Of a stretch of 64,000 nt of DNA, positions 55,590 to 64,000 are shown one piece after another; the first letter of the stretch is position 1, and the number at the start of each line of letters is the position of its first letter. The translations under genes were made by a program, and so were the position numbers. The notes beneath the pieces are model-generated. The model had not been told where the DNA came from. It searched no databases and worked only from the letters and a program-made list of their open reading frames with translations. Origin of the DNA: Tipula vernalis (Eukaryota > Arthropoda > Insecta > Diptera > Tipulidae); the NCBI GenBank assembly GCA_958295665.1, contig OY282559.1:130923241-130987240 (forward strand), given 5' to 3'.

Positions 55590-56500
55590 TCAGAGCTTTC
55601 TAGAGTATAGAGCCATAATCATAATGACGTATTTTTAGAAGCTTTTTTAATGGTATAACTTTTCACTGATTTCCATAGGAATCCATAGTGAAAATGGTGT
55701 TTTTTAGCTTCAAGTTTTTTAATGAAAAAAGCAAAAAAATGTTTATATAAAAGTTTTCTACATTTCTTTAAGAACAATATACAAACAGGCCATATTGGTA
55801 TTAAGTAAATATTAATTGCAGAAATATTAAAATTAAATTATTTCTAAAATATATTCTTACGAACTTTCATTTTGAAAAATACATCAAAGTTGGCTCTGAC
55901 AAATTAAAATAATACTTGCTAAATTTATCTTTAGTTTTACTAGTGTACGTAAGATGTCTAAAATGGTCACAGAAAAATATGAAAAAAAATTATTTAATCG
56001 CAAAATTATCACACGTTCCTATATTTTGTGAATTTGTTTTGATTTTTCTACAATTTTTGAACTTGAAATTTCTCCAGGTGGTAATTTTCGGTACGATTTT
56101 TCCAAATTTTTACGGCCATCACTGCCATCTATGTAATGTATGTTGACTTAATGACCAAACGAATCGTAGTAAGCTTTTATTTCAATTTGACCAGAATGCT
56201 GCTTTTATGAATTTTTTTTAATATTTTGGTTTAAATAAATCAATTATTACAAGAAAATGAAAACGATTTACTTAAACGATATTAATTTATGTTGAAATTC
56301 AAACATTTAAGAAAGTATTTCAGAAATCATAATTAAGAATTTGTAACGTTTTCATTTAAAAATTTGTTTTAGGAAAAAAATGATTTCCCATATGTTTTGT
56401 GTGTTTTACTATGAAAATTTTCGTTTTTTCCTCGTTTCTAATTCCCTTATAAAGCTCAGATTTTTTGATTATGGCTCTATAAAATACAGGGGGCTCTGGT
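55590..56500. repeat. possible MITE or DNA-transposon remnant with inverted ends
   Basis: ATAGAGCCATAATCATAAT at about 55607-55625 is mirrored by TTGATTATGGCTCTAT at about 56465-56480. Beyond these, both ends share a further short GAGCT-containing patch. The interior is AT-rich; its longest frame (55916-56146 +) matches nothing recognisable. Confidence 0.45.
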
Positions 56501-56509
56501 CATATTCGA

Positions 56510-58405
56510 GAAATTAATTTTTATGGTTGATGAAATAATTTATGCGACAGAGTTCTGTATACAGTAAAAAAAAATAATTTTGTGCTTTTTTTACCAAACA
56601 CTAATAAACACTAATTTAGTTGCGATGTTTTTTATCTTTCTTAGATATGATCCACCAAAAGCTATGCAAAATGTACCGGCAAGCATTTACCGATAGAGAA
56701 ACGTCTCCAGGTAAATTACCGATTTACTGAAAGAAGCAACATTAAATAATCACTTCATTGAAATCACCAATCGTGACACAACAATTACTCGTGAGGTGAC
56801 GTGCCCTTCCAAAATTACCCCAATTAAGGTATATTAAGGAAGAGTAAACATTCGAAAAACATATATTTGAAAGAAACATTTCCAAATACACACCCTTGTT
56901 CGAATTCCTCTTCATCCCATTGACTGATTTTCTAAAAATTGATGCCCTACTGTGCGGAAAAGCGAACTAACTCCAGATAATTATGCAAAATGTATAAACC
57001 GTTTAGTAGAAAATTCCTTAAATGTGAACATGATGCGAACAAAATTTCCCGACGAAGAAGATTTTGTGCTACGTAGAAATATTCTTAATTGATTAAGAGA
57101 AATATTCTTAATCCATTTTTCGAGCAAATTTATCGATAGTATGGTATCTTATTCGTTTCACAGAAAATCTATAGAACTCGAATAAATCCAATGAGAGTAT
57201 ACAGAAAGTTCAAACTAATTAGTATTATGAATAAACTCATTATGCGATCAACACTATAAAGCTTTACGATAATATTATATTACACTTATTTTTTGTTTTG
57301 CTATTTACGTAGATTGTAGCTTCAGTATACGAACAATACTAAAAAAAAAAAATTCTCTATTATTACCATTACTCTATTATTATTAATAAATGACGATTTA
57401 GTGCTGTGCTGATTAAATTACATGTAGAACGAACTAAAACTTTTACGATAAAATTTATTACATTATTTGATGTTTGTTCATTTATGGTAATCTCGCATCC
57501 GATTAAAAGTTTAATATTATGGATTAAACCATATTTGTTGAAATAGTGATTCAGTAGGATCAGGCAAATTTAAATTTCAGATGGTTCCTTTTAAAAAAAA
57601 CGTTTTTTTAAATAATCCTCACTTTATACCTCATTGAAATTGTTATAACATAAAAGGCTTATAATCTAGGCTCAAGTTATATATTTCTTTTACTCAAATC
57701 TAAGCCCAATATATAGTAAAACAGAGCGAAAAAAAATGATAAAACTTAAAGCAACTGATAAAGCACAAAGAAGCTTTTTTGATCAAGAAAAAAACAGACA
57801 ATAAACTAAATTTCCTGATTTTTCAAAGCAAAATTACTGCGCGAAGAAAATTTATAAGGTTTCCGAAGAATGCAGATTTGCTAATCATTTATGATGTCTA
57901 GATCGATTTATTTCACGAGCTACAATAAAACCTTTCCTGTATTAAAAATTAATTCTCTTAAGTTAAATAGAAAATTACTGATGTTTGTTTATTAGGTGAC
58001 TTTCATAAATTTGATGATCAAGAAATTATTTGAGTAGTACACAAAATACATATATTTATTAAAACTTTCTTACTCAGACTCAAAATCGAGGCGCTAAATT
58101 TCCAGACATATTCAAAACGATTGTGTCCTTGAATATATCTATGAATTTGTTGAAAATAATTTGGGTGCAATGATAAAAAATGGAAATTAAATTGAAGAGA
58201 TGGCCGTCATAATAAGCGAACATTTGTTTACGATAGATTTCGATTGCAGAGTGGGATTTTGGTATATATGTCGAGTCACACTTATGCCCTATTCACACGA
58301 AACGCGATTTTAGTCGTACGAGAAAAAATTATTCACTGATTTCTGTTAAATTACGTCGTAAAATAAATGTTAGTCACTTAAAAAATATTTAATAAATAAT
58401 TCTAA
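56510..58405. other. 1.9 kb AT-rich sequence without recognisable genes
   Basis: No frame with family motifs. The patch at 56640-57060 is less AT-biased and could be a decayed coding relic, but no protein family emerges in any frame I read. Confidence 0.5.
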
Positions 58406-58556
58406 ATATAATTTTTTTTTTTTTTTTCCTTTATTTAATATTACAACTGATTTACAAATCATTTAGTAATTTGTCTTTCTTAAATGAAGATTCACATTTG
58501 ACGGGCAGTAGCCCAATGGTTACTCCCGTTTGAATTTACATAGTAATTATTTTTCT

Positions 58557-59813
58557 CTACCCTAATGAAATACAACTGCCTAATTCCAAAGGTTTCTGCC
58601 TTTGAAGTCTTCTTACTGCATTGGTGGTATCCAACAAACTTCGTATATCTGCATTTTGGTGCCGAGATATCCGCTGAATGTGTTTCTTCGCATGATTTTG
58701 TATTTCTTCACTTACATATTCCATGTTTAAGTCCCTATGGAGGTTATCATTTCTAATGTACCATGGTGCGTTTACAATGTCACGCAGCACTTTGTTTTGA
58801 AAACATTGAATCATTTGTACATTTGTCTTCTTGGTACAACCGCAAAGTTGAATACCGTAGGTACATACTGGTTTAAGTATTTGCTGATATAATAGCAATT
58901 TGTTATGTATTGTAAGCTCAGAGTTTCTACCTATTAGCCAATACATTTTCCTATATTTAATGTTCAATTCTTCTTTTTTCTTTTTAACATGCTCTTTCCA
59001 TCTAAGCTTGCAATCGAGAGTCATGCCGAGGTATTTGGCTGTATTTGCATTTGGAACCGGCCTTGAATTAAGTTTCACTGGAATCCAGTTAACTTTCTGG
59101 TTTGTGAAGTTTACGTGAATCGATTTTGCTTCGTTTAGGCTAATGCGCCATTTCTTTGTCCAGCTACTCACTGTGTCGGTTGCTTTTTGAAGTTTGGTCG
59201 TTGCTTCTGATATACACTTTCCAGTCGCCAGAATAGCTGTATCGTCTGCAAATGTTGCTATGGTGGCACCTTCTGTATTTGGCATATCTCTGGTGTACAG
59301 GATGTACAATATAGGACCCAGTACGCTACCCTGTGGTATGCCTGCTGATATTCTCTTTAGTTCAGAGTACTCTCGGTTATATTTTACACGGAAATGTCGG
59401 TCTGCGATATAAGATTTAAGAATTTGATAGAATTGCTTTGGTAGATCTCGATGCAATTTAAATTCAAGTCCTTTGTGCCAAACTTTGTCGAAAGCTTGTG
59501 CTACATCTAAGAAGATGCTGGAGCATATCTTCTTATTCTCAAGTGAGTCTTCGATTATATCCGTTATTCTGTGAACTTGTTCTATCGTAGAGTGATTTTC
59601 TCTAAATCCAAATTGGTGTGGTGGAATCAAATTTCTCTCTTCTATTATTGGCTTGAGTCTCTTGAGCAGTAATTTTTCAAATAATTTTGAAATTACAGGA
59701 AGTAGTGAAATCGGTCTGTACGACCTTTTATCGTTCGCTGGTTTGCCTGGTTTGGGGATCATAATTACTTCAGAAACCTTCCATTGCCGTGGGACATATT
59801 TTAGTCTGCACAC
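58557..59813 (-). CDS. jockey-like ORF2, reverse transcriptase domain (418 codons)
   Basis: Complete RT core. MIPKPGKP at about 18-25; RPISLLPVISKLFEKLLLKR (33-52); QFGFRENHST (67-76); catalytic Asp103 in FLDVAQAFDKVW; SAGIPQGSVLGPILY (156-170); active box FADD at 188-191 (TFADDTAIL); LGMTLDCKLRWKEHVKKK (about 267-284) in the thumb. The true protein starts upstream: the same frame continues into 60497-59826 through a single TAA near 59824, so the listed ATG is only the first after that stop. Ends shortly before the 3' UTR. All RT catalytic residues are present. Confidence 0.92.
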   Translation of the reverse strand: MCRLKYVPRQWKVSEVIMIPKPGKPANDKRSYRPISLLPVISKLFEKLLLKRLKPIIEERNLIPPHQFGFRENHSTIEQVHRITDIIEDSLENKKICSSIFLDVAQAFDKVWHKGLEFKLHRDLPKQFYQILKSYIADRHFRVKYNREYSELKRISAGIPQGSVLGPILYILYTRDMPNTEGATIATFADDTAILATGKCISEATTKLQKATDTVSSWTKKWRISLNEAKSIHVNFTNQKVNWIPVKLNSRPVPNANTAKYLGMTLDCKLRWKEHVKKKKEELNIKYRKMYWLIGRNSELTIHNKLLLYQQILKPVCTYGIQLCGCTKKTNVQMIQCFQNKVLRDIVNAPWYIRNDNLHRDLNMEYVSEEIQNHAKKHIQRISRHQNADIRSLLDTTNAVRRLQRQKPLELGSCISLG

Positions 59814-59825
59814 AGCATTGATAAT

Positions 59826-60913
59826 TTAAACCAATTTTCGTAGTCCCTTCTCGGGAATGGCTTTTACGACTTGTCCAGTAATTAAATCATATCCTGGAGC
59901 TTTTTTTGCGTTCAAATTACACTTGATCTCATTTTTTAATTCCTGTAATGTTACACATCGAATATTATATTCATCAATTTTGCTAACTGTTATTATGTTT
60001 TCATCTGCTGTTTGCCTAGGTAACGGTTGAAAGGTGTCTTCCAAGTGAGCTGCAAATAAAATAGCTTTTTGCTTGTCGCTTTTGGCCCAGGTTCCTTTCC
60101 CATTTTTAATAGGCGGCACATGCATTTTGGTTCTTTTTAATCCCTTTGTTGCTTTCCAAAGAGAGTAATCAGTATCTTTATGTTCGGTGAAACCATTTAA
60201 GTACTTGTTAATAGTTTCATTCTTAATTTCTTTTATAAGTTGTTTTAGTTTATTGCATAGAAAATTGAGGATTTTTTTGTTTTCCGGGGCGCGTGTCCTT
60301 TGCCAGGTTTTTCTTGCCTTCCGTTTCTCTCTAACTAACTCCCTGACCTCAATAGGATAATTTTGATTCCTACGGGATTCGGTGTGACTAGCAGGAGAAC
60401 TTTCCCATGCTACTTGTTGAATAGTACTGTTAAATACCTCTAGTTCGTCTTCCAACTGTACCGGTGTTTTAATCGACACTCGTAGAATTATTTGCATTTC
60501 AATTAGTTCTTAGAATAGGTCTCAATTAGTTCTATTATTTGTTAATTTAGGCAGGTTATCCTTATTAATTATCATTGCGCTGAGTGTCATGATAACAGGT
60601 ATATGATCGGAATATATCCCTTCGCTGTTTTCGATGCACATGTAATCCTCGAAGATCCCTTTCGTTACATAAAAATCAATGAGATCTGGTATTTTATTTA
60701 TATCAGCAGGCCAGTATGTTGGTTTACCTCCAGAGTGGAACTCGCAGTTATTTATTCGTCCGGCTTCGAATACCTCTTTTCCTTTATGGGTTGTAAGTCT
60801 TGATCCCCAATAGGTGTTTTTTGCATTAAAGTTACCACCAGTAATAAAATTGGATCCTAGTGATCTAAAGAGTCTATTATAATCTTCTTTGTTTAGATTA
60901 TAGCGTGTAGGGC
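59826..60913 (-). pseudogene. jockey-like ORF2, C-terminal endonuclease and linker, with in-frame stops
   Basis: In the same frame as the RT. From about 60913: SPTRYNLNKEDYNRLF, then GGNFNAKNTYWGSRL (Asn where Asp is usual in GDFNAK), GKPTYWPADINKIPDLIDF and SDHIPVIMTLS, the last strands of the AP-like endonuclease including the SDH motif. Stops: TGA at 60522-60524, where the context (TN-x-DLF) suggests loss of a Trp codon, and TAA four codons later. The 223-codon open part (60497-59826) is the basic linker (VREKRKARKTWQRTRAPEN) leading to the RT. The first half of the endonuclease is cut off by the satellite. Confidence 0.88.
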
Positions 60914-63900
60914 TAAAATTAAATTTAAAATTAAAATTAAAATTAAAATTAAAATTAAAATTAAAATTAAAATTAAAAATAAAATTAAAATTAAAATTAA
61001 AATTAAAATTAAAATTAAAATTAAAATTAAAATTAAAATTAAAATTAAAATTAAAATTAAAATTAAAATTAAAATTAAAATTAAAATTAAAATTAAAATT
61101 AAAATTAAAATTAAAATTAAAATTAAAATTAAAATTAAAATTAAAATTAAAATTAAAATTAAAATTAAAATTAAAATTAAAATTAAAATTAAAATTAAAA
61201 TTAAAATTAAAATTAAAATTAAAATTAAAATTAAAATTAAAATTAAAATTAAAATTAAAATTAAAATTAAAATTAAAATTAAAATTAAAATTAAAATTAA
61301 AATTTTAATTTTAATTTAAATTTAAATTTAAATTTAAATTTAAATTTAAATTTAAATTTAAATTTAAATTTAAATTTAAATTTAAATTTAAATTTAAATT
61401 TAAATTTAAATTCAAATTCAAATTCAAATTCAAATTCAAATTCAAATTCAAATTCAAATTCAAATTTAAATTCAAATTCAAATTCAAATTCAAATTCAAA
61501 TTCAAATTCAAATTCAAATTCAAATTCAAATTCAAATTCAAATTCAAATTCAAATTCAAATTCAAATTCAAATTCAAATTCAAATTCAAATTCAAATTCA
61601 AATTCAAATTCAAATTCAAATTCAAATTCAAATTCAAATTCAAATTCAAATTCAAATTCAAATTCAAATTCAAATTCAAATTCAAATTCAAATTCAAATT
61701 CAAATTCAAATTCAAATTCAAATTCAAATTCAAATTCAAATTCAAATTCAAATTCAAATTCAAATTGAAATTGAAATTGAAATTGAAATTGAAATTGAAA
61801 TTGAAATTGAAATTGAAATTGAAATTGAAATTGAAATTGAAATTGAAATTGAAATTGAAATTGAAATTGAAATTGAAATTGAAATTGAAATTGAAATTGA
61901 AATTGAAATTGAAATTGAAATTGAAATTGAAATTGAAATTGAAATTGAAATTGAAATTGAAATTGAAATTGAAATTGAAATTAAAATTGAAATTGAAATT
62001 GAAATTGAAATTGAAATTGAAATTGAAATTGAAATTGAAATTGAAATTGAAATTGAAATTGAAATTGAAATTGAAATTGAAATTGAAATTGAAATTGAAA
62101 TTGAAATTCAAAAATTCAAATTCAAATTCAAATTCAAATTTAAATTCAAATTCAAATTCAAATTCAAATTCAAATTCAAATTCAAATTCAAATTCAAATT
62201 CAAATTCAAATTCAAATTCAAATTCAAATTCAAATTCAAATTCAAATTCAAATTCAAATTCAAATTCAAATTCAAATTCAAATTCAAATTCAAATTCAAA
62301 TTCAAATTCAAATTCAAATTCAAATTCAAATTCAAATTCAAATTCAAATTCAAATTCAAATTCAAATTCAAATTCAAATTCAAATTCAAATTCAAATTCA
62401 AATTCAAATTCAAATTCAAATTCAAATTCAAATTCAAATTCAAATTCAAATTCAAATTCAAATTCAAATTCAAATTCAAATTCAAATTCAAATTCAAATT
62501 TAAATTTAAATTTAAATTTAAATTCAAATTCAAATTCAAATTCAAATTCAAATTCAAATTCAAATTCAAATTCAAATTCAAATTCAAATTCAAATTCAAA
62601 TTCAAATTCAAATTCAAATTCAAATTCAAATTCAAATTCAAATTCAAATTCAAATTCAAATTCAAATTCAAATTCAAATTCAAATTCAAATTCAAATTCA
62701 AATTCAAATTCAAATTCAAATTCAAATTCAAATTCAAATTCAAATTCAAATTCAAATTCAAATTCAAATTCAAATTCAAATTCAAATTCAAATTCAAATT
62801 CAAATTCAAATTCAAATTCAAATTCAAATTCAAATTCAAATTCAAATTCAAATTCAAATTCAAATTCAAATTCAAATTCAAATTCAAATTCAAATTCAAA
62901 TTCAAATTCAAATTCAAATTCAAATTCAAATTCAAATTCAAATTCAAATTCAAATTCAAATTCAAATTCAAATTCAAATTCAAATTCAAATTCAAATTCA
63001 AATTCAAATTCAAATTCAAATTCAAATTCAAATTCAAATTCAAATTCAAATTCAAATTCAAATTCAAATTCAAATTCAAATTCAAATTCAAATTCAAATT
63101 CAAATTCAAATTCAAATTCAAATTCAAATTCAAATTCAAATTCAAATTCAAATTCAAATTCAAATTCAAATTCAAATTCAAATTCAAATTCAAATTCAAA
63201 TTCAAATTCAAATTCAAATTCAAATTCAAATTCAAATTCAAATTCAAATTCAAATTCAAATTCAAATTCAAATTCAAATTCAAATTCAAATTCAAATTCA
63301 AATTCAAATTCAAATTCAAATTCAAATTCATATTCAAATTCAAATTCAAATTCAAATTCAAATTCAAATTCAAATTCAAATTCAAATTCAAATTCAAATT
63401 CAAATTCAAATTCAAATTCAAATTCAAATTCAAATTCAAATTCAAATTCAAATTCAAATTCAAATTCAAATTCAAATTCAAATTCAAATTCAAATTCAAA
63501 TTCAAATTCAAATTCAAATTCAAATTCAAATTCAAATTCAAATTCAAATTCAAATTCAAATTCAAATTCAAATTCAAATTCAAATTCAAATTCAAATTCA
63601 AATTCAAATTCAAATTCAAATTCAAATTCAAATTCAAATTCAAATTCAAATTCAAATTCAAATTCAAATTCAAATTCAAATTCAAATTCAAATTCAAATT
63701 CAAATTCAAATTCAAATTCAAATTCAAATTCAAATTCAAATTCAAATTCAAATTCAAATTCAAATTCAAATTCAAATTCAAATTCAAATTCAAATTCAAA
63801 TTCAAATTCAAATTCAAATTCAAATTCAAATTCAAATTCAAATTCAAATTCAAATTCAAATTCAAATTCAAATTCAAATTCAAATTCAAATTCAAATTCA

Positions 63901-64000
63901 AATTCAAATTCAAATTCAAATTCAAATTCAAATTCAAATTCAAATTCAAATTCAAATTCAAATTCAAATTCAAATTCAAATTCAAATTCAAATTCAAATT
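60914..64000. repeat. hexanucleotide satellite in homogeneous variant blocks
   Basis: More than 3 kb of uninterrupted 6-bp repeats to the window edge. Blocks on the + strand: TTAAAA units (60914-61302); an inversion to TTTTAA for about two units (61300-61315); TTTAAA (to about 61410); TTCAAA (to about 61764, one TTTAAA at ~61462); TTGAAA (to 62107, one TTAAAA at ~61981); a two-base phase slip at 62108-62114; TTCAAA (to ~62497); about four TTTAAA (~62497-62520); TTCAAA to 64000 (one TTCATA at ~63331). The 6-bp period keeps two long - strand frames open (266 and 629 codons of Asn-Phe or Asn-Leu); these are artefacts. Confidence 0.97.

Larger units (their letters stand above)
58412..60917 (-). 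mobile_element. jockey-like non-LTR retrotransposon, 5'-truncated, with poly(A) tail
   Basis: On the - strand: partial endonuclease from about 60913, linker, full RT to 58557, a ~120-base 3' UTR, AATAAA (58430-58435) and a poly(A) run (58412-58427). The 5' side ends at the hexamer satellite. Three in-frame stops interrupt the otherwise continuous ORF2. Related to the copy at 1-8702. Confidence 0.92.

Noticed and set aside
61311..63997. Two very long open frames (266 and 629 codons) of alternating Asn-Phe and Asn-Leu
   Set aside because: They arise only because a 6-bp repeat without stop codons keeps the frame open; no start context, no complexity.
1..64000. tRNA genes, rRNA genes, CRISPR arrays
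   Set aside because: No cloverleaf with A and B boxes, rRNA core or regular spacer array was recognised. The tandem repeats present have no unique spacers.

Overview
This window is AT-rich eukaryotic DNA made almost entirely of transposable elements. The families present (jockey-like LINEs, BEL/Pao, a Ty3/Gypsy element with 2.2-kb LTRs resembling the Osvaldo/Ulysses lineage, an R1/LOA-clade LINE, Tc1-like relics and a very simple hexamer satellite) point to an insect, most likely a fly (inference; the species is not identifiable from sequence alone). I found no convincing host protein gene, rRNA, tRNA or CRISPR array. The picture fits a heterochromatic or large intronic/intergenic stretch.

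Layout. 1-8702: a jockey-like LINE on the + strand (end of ORF1, start of ORF2) split by a young BEL/Pao retrotransposon on the - strand (344-6998; near-identical LTRs, 5-bp target duplication CCTTA, tRNA-Tyr-type primer site, a 1681-codon gag-pol reading frame). 8703-11282: no recognisable gene. 11283-14700: a decayed BEL/Pao element (+). 14705-15220: an errantivirus-like integrase/env scrap (-). 15395-15809: a long hairpin-forming inverted repeat. 15821-25579: a Ty3/Gypsy element (-) with one full LTR of about 2.18 kb, a broken gag, a pol broken by one frameshift, and a left LTR cut down to about 179 bp. 25600-30700: a mosaic with large inverted arms, a fragment resembling the catalytic end of a ubiquitin-specific protease, and an 1.8-kb array of about 150-bp repeats that flips orientation in its middle. 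This is the best candidate for an undescribed mobile element. 30700-34870: mostly featureless, with one BEL/Pao scrap. 34875-41732: two solo LTRs facing each other, then a heavily mutated Ty3/Gypsy element (-) whose gag starts with a SAP-like motif. 43190-43690: an internally deleted Tc1-like transposase. 44190-48340: two R1/LOA-clade LINE copies in opposite orientations, the second almost full length. 48341-58410: mainly AT-rich sequence with a Tc1-like 5' end, small fold-back elements and short repeats. 58412-60917: a jockey-like LINE (-) with an almost complete ORF2 and a poly(A) tail. 60914-64000: 3.1 kb of hexanucleotide satellite in homogeneous variant blocks.

How the parts work together. 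The genes are retrotransposon machinery: Gag packages the RNA, protease cuts the polyprotein, reverse transcriptase and RNase H copy it, and integrase or endonuclease inserts it. Nearly all copies are broken, with frameshifts, in-frame stops and truncations. Only the BEL/Pao element at 344-6998 looks recent, and even its ORF has a small gap after the integrase core and a frameshift at the C-terminus.
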